DNA of 13,970 nucleotides from Bacteroides sp. (GCA_011048475.1 DSDZ01000200.1:1-13970); one strand, 5' to 3'. Shown: positions 6,992-13,960, counted from the stretch's first letter. Program-made: numbers and translations. The notes: generated by a model from the sequence alone, not told the origin.

Positions 6992-7477
6992 GTGAGCAGG
7001 AGTGGATCATACGCAGTGCGGATCTCAGGGCTGAGCGAAGGGGAGCATGATTTTTCATTTCATCTGGGGGAGCAGTTCTTTACATCATTTGAAGGATCCG
7101 AGATCAACCGCGGAGAGTTGAAAGCCAGGGTGATTATGGACAACAGGGCGGGTGCCCTGACTTTCCGTTTCCATCTGGAAGGGGAGGTGGAAGTCATGTG
7201 CGACCGCTGCCTGGACCCGTTCATGACAGAGATTCGTTCCGTTCAGCAATTGATTGTAAAACGGGGCGACGTGCCCGGAGAACTGGATGATGATGTGCTC
7301 GTGATCGGGAAAGATGATCATGAGATCGATATCAGACAGTATCTTTATGAATTCGTGGTGCTGGCGATCCCGTGCAAACGGATCCATCCGCCGGATAAGA
7401 ACGGAAAGTCCACGTGCAATCCGGAAATGATCAAAATACTGGAGGCACATCGTGAAAGGAAAAGAAATTACTGGTAA
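6992..7477 (+). CDS. yceD: YceD/DUF177 family protein
   Basis: 161 residues of the DUF177 (YceD) family, almost always encoded directly before rpmF. Work on plant and bacterial homologues links the family to 23S rRNA accumulation or processing (established for some members; not shown for this one). The N-terminal VRISGLSEGEHDFSFHLGEQFF is the usual family opening. The cysteine motif CDRCLDPF, plus later IPCKRIHP and STCNPEM, gives a potential Cys4-type metal site. The initiation codon is GTG at 6992: the ATG 10 nt upstream is in another frame, and the frame just upstream is closed by a TGA at 6983. The gene ends 13 bp before rpmF and is probably co-transcribed with it. Confidence 0.9.
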   Translation: MSRSGSYAVRISGLSEGEHDFSFHLGEQFFTSFEGSEINRGELKARVIMDNRAGALTFRFHLEGEVEVMCDRCLDPFMTEIRSVQQLIVKRGDVPGELDDDVLVIGKDDHEIDIRQYLYEFVVLAIPCKRIHPPDKNGKSTCNPEMIKILEAHRERKRNYW

Positions 7478-7490
7478 TAATCATTAAAAA

Positions 7491-7685
7491 ATGGCACATC
7501 CGAAAAGAAAAACTTCAAAAACAAGAAGAGACAAGCGCAGGACCCATTATAAAGCCTCAGCGCCCACACTGTCCACGTGTGCCACCACGGGTACCGTGCA
7601 TGAGCGTCATCATGCATATTATGTGGACGGGAATCTGTACTACAAAGGCAAGCTGGTGATCGACGCAGAAGCTGAACTGGGTTAA
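7491..7685 (+). CDS. rpmF: 50S ribosomal protein L32 (cysteine-poor form)
   Basis: 64 residues. The N-terminal MAHPKRKTSKTRRDKRRTH is diagnostic of bacterial L32, a small protein of the large ribosomal subunit near the peptidyl-transferase region. Zinc-binding forms carry two CxxC pairs. Here only Cys30 remains (TCATTG), followed by VHERHHAYYVDGNLYYKGK, so the zinc ribbon is not intact and the protein is predicted to be zinc-independent. Similar cysteine-poor L32 sequences are familiar from Flavobacteria-like lineages, whereas Bacteroides forms, as I recall them, keep four cysteines. It lies 13 bp downstream of yceD. A 177-bp non-coding gap follows, without the plsX gene often found there. 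Confidence 0.96.
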   Translation: MAHPKRKTSKTRRDKRRTHYKASAPTLSTCATTGTVHERHHAYYVDGNLYYKGKLVIDAEAELG

Positions 7686-7812
7686 ACCGGTGTGACTCCG
7701 GCTCCCGGCTCATCGTTCTGGAAGATGAATCTGCCTGCCCATCCTTCATACCCCTATGGTGCATTTGATCCCAAATCCCTGAAACTGGTGACTGAGATTG
7801 ACCGGCCGGTTT

Positions 7813-7820
7813 TAATTTTG
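7813..7820 (+). promoter_or_regulatory. -7 promoter element for fabH
   Basis: TAATTTTG matches TAnnTTTG exactly and lies 42 nt upstream of the fabH ATG (7863), inside the 177-bp gap after rpmF. No good -33 element is seen. It suggests that fabH has its own promoter rather than relying on readthrough from rpmF. Confidence 0.55.
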
Positions 7821-7862
7821 ATTTTCTGAAAAAGAACGACACAAAATTTAATCACTGGATCA

Positions 7863-8855
7863 ATGAATAAAATCTCGGCAGGTATTACAGGAATACACGG
7901 CTGGGTGCCGGAATACAGGCTCACCAATGAAGAATTGAGCACCATGGTCGAAACCACCGATGAGTGGATCATGCAAAGGATCGGGATCAAGGAGAGACGC
8001 ATTTTGAAAGAGGGGGCCACCTCGGATTTGGGTGCAGAAGCAGTGAAAGGACTGCTCAGGAAAACAGGGACAAAGCCGGGGGAAATAGAACTTGTCATCT
8101 GCGCCACCATCACAGCGGATTATCATTTCCCGGCGACGGCAAATCTGATCAGTGACAAGGCCGGGATGGTCAATGCCTGGAGCTTCGATCTGGCTGCAGC
8201 CTGTTCGGGGTTCCTGTTTGCGCTTCAGACTGCGGCGCAGTTCATCCAGTCAGGAACTTATCGGAAAATTGTAGTCGTGGGCACCGATATGATGTCGGCC
8301 ATCACCGATTACACAGACCGGACCACCTGTCCGCTCTTCGGGGATGCGGCCGGAGCGGTGTTGCTGGAGCCTGTCGGGGAAGGCCTGGGAGTGAAGGATG
8401 CCATCATGGGAGTGGATGGTACCGGGGTGAAGCACCTTCACATGAAAGCGGGGGGATCGGCCCGTCCCCCGTCACATGAGACGGTGGCAGCACGGGAGCA
8501 TTTTGTCTACCAGGAGGGACAGGCGGTTTTCAAGGTGGCGGTTTCGAAAATGGCCGATGTATCCATCGAATTAATGGAGAAGCATCAGATGAAACCGGAT
8601 GATCTCCAGTGGCTGGTGCCGCATCAGGCAAACATGCGGATCATTGAGGCAGTAGCCAGGCGCATGGAAATCCCCAGGGAACGGGTTATGGTCAACATCG
8701 AAAAATACGGGAACACCACAGCCGCCACCATCCCGTTGTGTCTGTGGGAATGGGAACCAAAATTGAAAAAGGGGGACAACCTGATTCTTACCGCATTCGG
8801 AGGGGGATTCACCTGGGGATCCATATATCTCAGGTGGGCATATGACGGGGAATAG
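7863..8855 (+). CDS. fabH: Beta-ketoacyl-ACP synthase III (KAS III, FabH)
   Basis: 330 residues, normal length. FabH starts type II fatty-acid synthesis in the cytoplasm by condensing an acyl-CoA with malonyl-ACP. The Cys-His-Asn catalytic triad is complete: Cys114 in DLAAACSGF, His254 in VPHQANMRI and Asn284 in EKYGNTTAATIP. The N-terminal TDEWIMQRIGIKERR (about 32-46) and the C-terminal LTAFGGGFTWGS are also standard. The thiolase-fold duplication is covered from end to end with no frameshift. The ATG start is preceded by a consensus -7 element. It follows yceD-rpmF as in many bacteria, but without plsX. Primer preference (acetyl-CoA versus branched acyl-CoA) cannot be read from the sequence; Bacteroidota often make branched iso/anteiso acids. 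Confidence 0.97.
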   Translation: MNKISAGITGIHGWVPEYRLTNEELSTMVETTDEWIMQRIGIKERRILKEGATSDLGAEAVKGLLRKTGTKPGEIELVICATITADYHFPATANLISDKAGMVNAWSFDLAAACSGFLFALQTAAQFIQSGTYRKIVVVGTDMMSAITDYTDRTTCPLFGDAAGAVLLEPVGEGLGVKDAIMGVDGTGVKHLHMKAGGSARPPSHETVAAREHFVYQEGQAVFKVAVSKMADVSIELMEKHQMKPDDLQWLVPHQANMRIIEAVARRMEIPRERVMVNIEKYGNTTAATIPLCLWEWEPKLKKGDNLILTAFGGGFTWGSIYLRWAYDGE

Positions 8856-8864
8856 AATAATTTT

Positions 8865-8872
8865 TATTTTTG
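8865..8872 (+). promoter_or_regulatory. -7 promoter element for bactofilin/ATP synthase operon
   Basis: TATTTTTG is an exact TAnnTTTG match 10 nt after the fabH stop and 15 nt before the bactofilin ATG. It is the best candidate promoter for the whole downstream cluster through atpA. No clear -33 element is visible, because the upstream part lies in the fabH coding end. Confidence 0.5.
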
Positions 8873-8887
8873 AAAACAAAACAGGCT

Positions 8888-9280
8888 ATGGCAAAGACTG
8901 ATGAACCGGACAGCACCAACAAGATCAATATGATCGGGATGGGCACAACCATTGAAGGCAATCTGACTTCGAGCGAGAATATCCGCTTTGACGGGAACCT
9001 GATCGGAAACCTGAACACAAAGGGCAAGGTGTTCATCGGCCAGTCGGGGAAGGTTTCTGGCGAGATCCACTGCAGGAACTGTGAGGTGGAGGGCGTGGTC
9101 GAAGGAAGGCTGACAGTGGAAGAGCTGCTGTCGCTCCGGTCGGTGGCAAAGGTCTACGGGGATATCAAAACCGGTAAACTGGCCATTGAACCGGGGGCCA
9201 TCTTCACAGGTAAATGTGACATGGGTGGAAAAAAAGAAGTCATCGCAGAGCAGGCCCCAAAGCCAAAAGAAGGACAGTAA
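8888..9280 (+). CDS. Bactofilin (polymer-forming cytoskeletal protein)
   Basis: 130 residues. Bactofilins form nucleotide-independent filaments from a right-handed beta-helix and act in cell shape, stalk or envelope positioning, often at the membrane. The central region (about 13-110) shows the repeating beta-helix pattern of short strands with conserved Gly/Val: MIGMGTTIEGNL, IRFDGNLIGNL, KVFIGQSGKVSGEI, CEVEGVVEGRLTV, AKVYGDIKTGKLAIEPGAIFTGKC. Short polar tails flank it, as in the family. The ATG at 8888 is preferred over an in-frame TTG at 8870, which would lie within the promoter element. The last 56 nt overlap the start of the next gene in another frame, so the two are likely translationally linked. 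Association of bactofilin with the ATP synthase operon is seen in other Bacteroidota (recollection). Confidence 0.93.
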   Translation: MAKTDEPDSTNKINMIGMGTTIEGNLTSSENIRFDGNLIGNLNTKGKVFIGQSGKVSGEIHCRNCEVEGVVEGRLTVEELLSLRSVAKVYGDIKTGKLAIEPGAIFTGKCDMGGKKEVIAEQAPKPKEGQ

Positions 9281-9491
9281 GAAACCCTCCGGCCTGAATA
9301 CTTTTGCCAGGTACTCGGGTATGGGATTCCAGATGCTGGTCATCATCCTGCTGTTTTACTGGGCGGGTTCCCGGCTTGACGAAAGGGCTTCCAGCGAAAA
9401 ACCGTTCTATACAGCCATCCTCACGGTGGTCGGAGTATTTGCCGGACTCTACTTATCATTGAAAGATTTCATGAAAAAGAAAGATGATTGA
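9225..9491 (+). CDS. AtpZ/AtpI-like small membrane protein of ATP synthase operon
   Basis: 88 residues from the preferred GTG start. A lysine-rich cytoplasmic N-terminus (1-22) leads into the family motif FARYSGMGFQM (27-37). A first membrane helix (about 33-50) follows, then the short polar loop LDERASSEKP and a second helix (about 61-80) ending KDFMKKK. This is the two-helix AtpZ/'putative F0F1-ATPase subunit' type encoded ahead of atpB. In alkaliphilic Bacillus, AtpZ/AtpI aid ATP synthase stability and Mg/Ca handling. No ATG lies upstream of the conserved motif; GTG 9225 is the plausible start, though TTG 9186 is possible. It overlaps bactofilin by 56 nt and the next gene by 8 nt. Confidence 0.85.
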   Translation: MEKKKSSQSRPQSQKKDSKKPSGLNTFARYSGMGFQMLVIILLFYWAGSRLDERASSEKPFYTAILTVVGVFAGLYLSLKDFMKKKDD

Positions 9492-9864
9492 ACGGATCCG
9501 CTTCACCTGGCAGCTGCTCGTCCTCTCCTCCGTCCTGATGATCTCGGGGCTCCTTCTCCTCTCCCGGGTGGATACCGGGGTTTCATTTAATGCCTTCATC
9601 GTTACACTGGCCTATTTCACCTTTGTCAACATGCTGGTTTACTTTGTCATCTCCACTGGAGCGCAAAAAAGCAGCGGTGAACAAATGGTTAGGGTATTGC
9701 TGGGAATCGGGCTGAAATTCCTGCTCTACCTCCTGTATCTGCTGGGGTACTGGCTGGTTATAAAAAATCTGGAGATTCCATTTATCATTATATTTTTTGT
9801 GCTATATTTGATCTTTACTTTTTTTCTGGCAGCACACCTGTTCAAATTATTGAAAAATAAATAA
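9484..9864 (+). CDS. Four-helix membrane protein, AtpI-like position (function not recognised)
   Basis: 126 residues, almost entirely hydrophobic, with four predicted helices at about 11-29, 35-57, 69-93 and 98-123 and a short basic C-terminal tail (KLLKNK). I do not recognise a specific family by motif. Size, topology and location between the AtpZ-like gene and atpB match the ATP synthase subunit I (AtpI) slot, so a role in c-ring or Fo assembly is inferred. The ATG at 9484 lies inside the last codons of the preceding gene (8-nt overlap), which fits translational coupling. An internal TATATTTG at 9803-9810 matches the -7 consensus and could give a secondary promoter for atpB, though it may be chance in an AT-rich coding stretch. 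Confidence 0.8.
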   Translation: MIERIRFTWQLLVLSSVLMISGLLLLSRVDTGVSFNAFIVTLAYFTFVNMLVYFVISTGAQKSSGEQMVRVLLGIGLKFLLYLLYLLGYWLVIKNLEIPFIIIFFVLYLIFTFFLAAHLFKLLKNK

Positions 9865-9875
9865 TTACGCTGATT

Positions 9876-11018
9876 GTGACCTTGAGATTTATTGCCGCTG
9901 CAAGTATTGTTTTCTTCACTTTTGGCACCCTTTTTCCCACAGAGGTCTTACAGGCGCAAACCAGTCACTCCCAAGAAGATGTTCAGAACCAGACCTCCGG
10001 TGAAGCGCATCAGACCAGCGGGCATGACCAGGAATCCGGGGAGGAGGAGTTTGTGGCCAATAAATTTATCATGGAGCACATCAAGGACTCCCACGAGTGG
10101 CATATCCTCACAAAGAAGGATGGTACGCACGTGAGTGTCTATCTGCCAGTGATCCTGTACAGCAGGCATTCAGGGTTCCATGTTTTCTCTTCAAAAAAAT
10201 TAGCACACGGACATACCCACAGGGGGTTCAGGATGGGGCAGGGTCAGGCGGAAGGGAAGAACCTGGAAGGGAAAATCGTTGAAGTTGATCAGAACGGGGA
10301 GCTGGTGGAGGAAGGGCTTCCGCTGGATTTCTCCATCACGAAGAATGTCTTCATGATGATGTTGTCGGTGGTGATCCTGCTCTGGGTATTTCTCTCCCTT
10401 GCCAAATCCTATAAACGGACCGGTATCAGTGAACCCAGGGGATTGCAGGGATTCCTGGAACCGGTTGTGGTTTTTGTGGAAGAAGACATTGCCATTCCCA
10501 ACATCGGAGAGGAGAAATATCAAAGGTACATGCCGTACCTGCTGACGATTTTTTTCTTCATCCTGCTGAACAACCTGATGGGACTGATCCCGTTTTTCCC
10601 GTTCGGTGCCAACGTGACGGGGAATATTGCGGTGACCATGACGCTGGCCGTGTTTACCTTTCTGATCACCACCTTCAGCGGGAACAAAGGTTACTGGAGA
10701 CACATTTTTAACACCCCGGGCGTTCCGGTATGGCTTGCGCCCATCATGATCCCGGTCGAGATCATCGGCATGTTCACCAAGCCTTTTGCACTGATGATCC
10801 GACTTTTTGCCAACATCACGGCGGGACACATCATTGTGCTGAGTTTGATCTCCATGATCTTCATATTCAAATCGATCTTCATGTCAGTGCCTTCTCTTGT
10901 AATGGTCATTTTCATGTTGTGTATCGAGTTACTGGTGGCCTTTTTGCAGGCATATATCTTTACACTGTTATCAGCATTGTTTATCGGACTGGCGATGCCT
11001 GAGCATCACCATGAGTAG
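9876..11018 (+). CDS. atpB: ATP synthase Fo subunit a with secreted N-terminal extension
   Basis: 380 residues, about 100 longer than the E. coli a subunit. Subunit a forms the two proton half-channels against the c-ring in the inner membrane. The essential arginine is Arg309 in FALMIRLFANITAGH, and the membrane part (about 155-380) carries the usual helices. The first roughly 150 residues are an extension: a signal peptide (hydrophobic core 5-20, probable cleavage near LQA27), then a Gln/Ser/His/Glu-rich segment, then a small extracytoplasmic region including HEWHILTKKDGTHVSVYLPVILY and a GHTHRGFRMGQG histidine/glycine segment. A long N-terminus with a signal peptide is typical of Bacteroidota AtpB. 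Start is GTG at 9876, 11 nt after the previous stop; the signal peptide supports it. The C-terminus ends PEHHHE. Confidence 0.96.
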   Translation: MTLRFIAAASIVFFTFGTLFPTEVLQAQTSHSQEDVQNQTSGEAHQTSGHDQESGEEEFVANKFIMEHIKDSHEWHILTKKDGTHVSVYLPVILYSRHSGFHVFSSKKLAHGHTHRGFRMGQGQAEGKNLEGKIVEVDQNGELVEEGLPLDFSITKNVFMMMLSVVILLWVFLSLAKSYKRTGISEPRGLQGFLEPVVVFVEEDIAIPNIGEEKYQRYMPYLLTIFFFILLNNLMGLIPFFPFGANVTGNIAVTMTLAVFTFLITTFSGNKGYWRHIFNTPGVPVWLAPIMIPVEIIGMFTKPFALMIRLFANITAGHIIVLSLISMIFIFKSIFMSVPSLVMVIFMLCIELLVAFLQAYIFTLLSALFIGLAMPEHHHE

Positions 11019-11042
11019 TCGTTCATTTAATATTCATTCATT

Positions 11043-11249
11043 ATGACAGGTACATTAGCAGCAATCGGAGCAGGACTGGCAGTAATCGGGGCCGGGCTCG
11101 GAATCGGTTGGATCGGGGGACGGGCGATGGAAGCCATTGCGCGTCAGCCTGAAGCCGGAGGAAAGATCCAGACGGCAATGATTATTTCTGCTGCTCTGAT
11201 CGAAGGGGTTGCATTGTTTGCGGTTGTGGTTTCCATGATGGCAACCTGA
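11043..11249 (+). CDS. atpE: ATP synthase Fo subunit c
   Basis: 68 residues, shorter than the roughly 79 of E. coli because the tail after the second helix is brief. Two helices form the rotor ring. Helix 1 has the close-packing glycine pattern (IGAGLAVIGAGLGIGWIGG), the polar loop is ARQPEAGGK (Arg34-Gln35-Pro36), and helix 2 bears the ion-carrying carboxylate Glu54 in ALIEGVAL. Glu54 is followed by Gly, and helix 1 lacks the glutamine ligand of sodium-type rings. The ring is therefore predicted to use protons (inference from known Na-binding signatures). The gene starts 24 nt after atpB in an AT-rich leader and is followed by the only long gap in the operon, which holds a hairpin. Confidence 0.96.
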   Translation: MTGTLAAIGAGLAVIGAGLGIGWIGGRAMEAIARQPEAGGKIQTAMIISAALIEGVALFAVVVSMMAT

Positions 11250-11265
11250 TGCATTCACAGGGAAC

Positions 11266-11292
11266 GGACCTGTAACGGTTGGTTGCAGGTCT
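11266..11292 (+). promoter_or_regulatory. Intercistronic hairpin between atpE and atpF
   Basis: ACCTGTAAC (11268-11276) pairs with GTTGCAGGT (11282-11290) around a 5-nt loop, extended outward by G-C and G-U pairs. This gives an 11-bp stem with two G-U pairs. It lies 16 nt after the atpE stop. Only CTTTCC-like sequence follows, so it is not a full terminator. A 3'-end stabiliser or partial attenuator that raises atpE mRNA is plausible, because the c-ring needs many copies of subunit c. Confidence 0.55.
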
Positions 11293-11321
11293 TTCCAAAG
11301 AACAAAAAAAAGAAAGACAAT

Positions 11322-11816
11322 ATGGATCTAGTATCACCGGGAATCGGACTCATCTTCTGGTCAACCCTGTTTTTTCTCCTGTTGCTGTTTATCCTGGGGA
11401 AATTTGCCTGGCCTTCCATCCTGACCGCCATCAGGGCGCGGAATGAAAGCATCAAACAGGCGCTGAAAGCAGCTGACAGAGCCAAGGAGGAGATGAAAAA
11501 ACTTCAGGCGGATAATGAAAAAATCATCGCTGAAGCCAGGGAAGAGCGCAATGCCATGCTGCGGGAAGCAAAAGAGATCAAGGAGAAACTGATTGCAGAA
11601 GCGAGGGAGCAGGCATCGGACGAAGCCAAGAAGATTGTTAAAAGTGCCAGGGAATCCATCAAATCGGAAAAGAGGGCTGCCATCAACGAAATGAAAGAGC
11701 AGATGGCCAGGTTATCGGTTGACATCGCGGAAAAGATCCTGCGGAAAAAACTGGAGGACACAAAAGAACAGAAAAGTCTGGTTGAAAAACTGATCAGTGA
11801 AGCCGATCTGAATTAG
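11322..11816 (+). CDS. atpF: ATP synthase Fo subunit b
   Basis: 164 residues. Subunit b is the peripheral stalk that holds F1 still against the rotor. One N-terminal membrane helix (about 8-27, GLIFWSTLFFLLLLFILGKF) follows the usual MDLVSPGIG opening. Then comes WPSILTAIRARNESIKQAL and a long charged coiled coil rich in Ala, Glu, Lys and Arg (about 38-150) that dimerises, with the C-terminal end expected to bind subunit delta. The frame extends upstream to a TTG at 11283, but ATG at 11322 is chosen because it gives the family N-terminus and leaves the hairpin non-coding. A 6-nt gap separates it from atpH. Confidence 0.95.
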   Translation: MDLVSPGIGLIFWSTLFFLLLLFILGKFAWPSILTAIRARNESIKQALKAADRAKEEMKKLQADNEKIIAEAREERNAMLREAKEIKEKLIAEAREQASDEAKKIVKSARESIKSEKRAAINEMKEQMARLSVDIAEKILRKKLEDTKEQKSLVEKLISEADLN

Positions 11817-11822
11817 AAGACC

Positions 11823-12374
11823 ATGAATGAAAGTCAGATCTCAGTGAGGTATGCAAAGGCACTGTTCCGGAGCGCATTGGAACAGCGGATCCAGGATCGG
11901 GTGTACCGGGACATGGAATTGCTGGCAGGTGTCTGCAGGATCAGTGATTTCAATGAGATGCTGATCTCTCCTTCCCTGAAGGACAGCAAGAAATTCCAGC
12001 TTGTCGAATCCGTCCTGAAGGAGCACCTCTCCGGGATATCCATGTCCATGATCAGGCTGGTGATCAAAAATAACAGGGAAGCGTACCTTCCTGCGATCGC
12101 CAGGAACTTCAGGGACCTGTACCGGAAATCCCGTGGTATCAAAACTGCCTCAGTAAAAACGGCCCGGGAGGTGGATGAAGCGGTGAAGAAGCAGATCAGT
12201 GATCTGATCGGAAAAACGTACGAGGCGGATGTGGAACTGACCACCTCGGTGGATGAGGAACTGATCGGCGGGTTCATCCTGACCATCGGGGATTTGCAGT
12301 ATGACGCAAGCGTCCTCTCCAGCCTGAAGAATATGAAGAAAAAATTGGTGCAAACACATATCGAAAAGAAGTAA
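11823..12374 (+). CDS. atpH: ATP synthase F1 subunit delta
   Basis: 183 residues, usual length. Subunit delta caps the alpha3beta3 head and joins it to subunit b. The N-terminal helical domain opens with ISVRYAKALFRSALEQ (about 6-21), a standard signature, and continues with FNEMLISPSLKDSKKFQLVESVL. The C-terminal region shows ARNFRDLYRKSRGI and the conserved ELIGGFILTIGDLQYDASVLSSLKNMKK near 150-177. It is placed between atpF (6-nt gap) and atpA (3-nt gap), the canonical order. No anomaly is seen. Confidence 0.96.
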   Translation: MNESQISVRYAKALFRSALEQRIQDRVYRDMELLAGVCRISDFNEMLISPSLKDSKKFQLVESVLKEHLSGISMSMIRLVIKNNREAYLPAIARNFRDLYRKSRGIKTASVKTAREVDEAVKKQISDLIGKTYEADVELTTSVDEELIGGFILTIGDLQYDASVLSSLKNMKKKLVQTHIEKK

Positions 12375-12377
12375 CGC

Positions 12378-13955
12378 ATGGTGCAGATCAAAGCTTCCGA
12401 AGTTTCGGAAATTCTTAAAAAACAGATCGAAGGATTCAAAGGTCAAATTGAGCTCGAAGAGGTGGGAACGGTCCTTCAGGTGGGTGACGGGATTGCCCGC
12501 ATTTACGGTCTGAACAATGTGCAGGCCAATGAGCTCATTGAATTCGAAAGTGGTGTGATGGGCATCGTACTGAATCTTGAGGAGGACAATGTGGGGGCTG
12601 TTTTGCTGGGATCCTCGGAACTTGTTAAGGAAGGAGACACGGTGAAACGGACCGAGCGGATCGCGTCCATCATGGTGGGCGAATCCCTGTTGGGAAGGGT
12701 GATCAATACCCTGGGAGAACCCATCGACGGGAAAGGGGCCATCACGGGGGATCTGCTCGAGATGCCCCTTGAAAGAAAAGCGCCGGGCGTGATCTTCCGC
12801 CAGCCTGTGAATGAGCCGCTGCAAACCGGCATCAAGGCTATTGATTCCATGATCCCCATCGGAAGGGGCCAGCGCGAACTGATCATCGGTGACCGCCAGA
12901 CGGGAAAAACGGCCATCGCGGTGGATACCATCATCAACCAGAAGGAGTTCTACGAAAAGGGGGAACCGGTTTACTGTGTGTATGTGGCCATCGGGCAGAA
13001 GGGATCGACGGTGGCCAACATTCAGAAAACACTGGAAGAAGCGGGCGCCATGGATTATACGGTCATCGTATCGGCCACGGCTGCCTATCCTGCGGCCCTT
13101 CAGTTCTATGCCCCGTTTGCCGGATGCGCCATCGGTGAATATTTCAGGGATACCGGAAAGCCGGCGCTGATCATCTACGATGACCTTTCCAAACAGGCTG
13201 TGTCTTACCGTGAGGTTTCACTGCTGCTTCGGCGGCCCCCGGGAAGGGAAGCCTACCCCGGCGATATTTTTTACCTGCATTCCCGTTTGCTTGAACGTGC
13301 GGCGAAGATCATACAGTCCGACGATGTGGCCAGGAAGATGAACGATCTGCCCGAACCCCTGAAGCCGATCGTCAGGGGAGGGGGTTCGCTGACCGCCCTG
13401 CCCATTATTGAAACCCAGGCAGGGGATGTCTCCGCCTACATTCCAACCAATGTGATTTCCATTACCGACGGCCAGATCTTCCTGGAGGCGAACCTGTTCA
13501 ACGCGGGGATCCGTCCCGCCATCAATGTGGGTATTTCCGTATCCAGGGTAGGTGGCAACGCCCAGATCAAATCGATGAAGAAGATCGCAGGAACCCTGAA
13601 GCTTGACCAGGCACAGTTCAGGGAGCTGGAGGCATTTGCAAAATTCGGATCCGATCTTGATCAGGCCACCCTGGCTGTGCTGGACAAGGGCCGGAAAAAT
13701 GTGGAAATTCTGAAACAGAACCAGTATTCACCCATGCCGGTGGAGAAGCAGATCGCGATTATCTATTGCGGGACCAAAGGACTGCTGGCCGATCTGCCGC
13801 TGGAGAAAGTGAAGCAGTTCGAGCAGGAATTTCTGGAATTTCTGGAACTGAAACATAAAAAAGAACTCAGGGAACTGTCCCAGGGAAAACTCAACGATGA
13901 ACTGACCGGTGTGATCGAGAAAACAGCAAAAGAGATCATCGCAAGGATCAAGTAG
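12378..13955 (+). CDS. atpA: ATP synthase F1 subunit alpha
   Basis: 525 residues, complete. Alpha forms the non-catalytic nucleotide sites of the alpha3beta3 hexamer and supplies the arginine finger to the catalytic beta sites. The N-terminal beta-barrel domain spans about 1-95 (GTVLQVGDGIARIYGLNNVQANE). The Walker A motif GDRQTGKT is at 171-178, the Walker B region is LIIYDDLSKQAVSYRE, and SVSRVGGNAQ contains Arg390, the predicted arginine finger. A helical C-terminal domain follows (after about 400). It starts at ATG 12378, 3 nt after atpH, and ends 5 nt before the next ATG. Very high conservation makes this the firmest call of the window. Confidence 0.98.
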   Translation: MVQIKASEVSEILKKQIEGFKGQIELEEVGTVLQVGDGIARIYGLNNVQANELIEFESGVMGIVLNLEEDNVGAVLLGSSELVKEGDTVKRTERIASIMVGESLLGRVINTLGEPIDGKGAITGDLLEMPLERKAPGVIFRQPVNEPLQTGIKAIDSMIPIGRGQRELIIGDRQTGKTAIAVDTIINQKEFYEKGEPVYCVYVAIGQKGSTVANIQKTLEEAGAMDYTVIVSATAAYPAALQFYAPFAGCAIGEYFRDTGKPALIIYDDLSKQAVSYREVSLLLRRPPGREAYPGDIFYLHSRLLERAAKIIQSDDVARKMNDLPEPLKPIVRGGGSLTALPIIETQAGDVSAYIPTNVISITDGQIFLEANLFNAGIRPAINVGISVSRVGGNAQIKSMKKIAGTLKLDQAQFRELEAFAKFGSDLDQATLAVLDKGRKNVEILKQNQYSPMPVEKQIAIIYCGTKGLLADLPLEKVKQFEQEFLEFLELKHKKELRELSQGKLNDELTGVIEKTAKEIIARIK

Positions 13956-13960
13956 GATTC

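Noticed and set aside
7725..7829. 34-codon open frame between rpmF and fabH
   Set aside because: No similarity that I recognise, and it runs through the fabH -7 element. Most likely chance.
12150..12824. Long minus-strand open frames opposite atpH/atpA (also 11834-12439 and, opposite atpB, 10200-10829)
   Set aside because: They mirror highly conserved ATP synthase genes, contain low-complexity His/Phe/Arg or Ser/Ile-rich translations, and show no domain.
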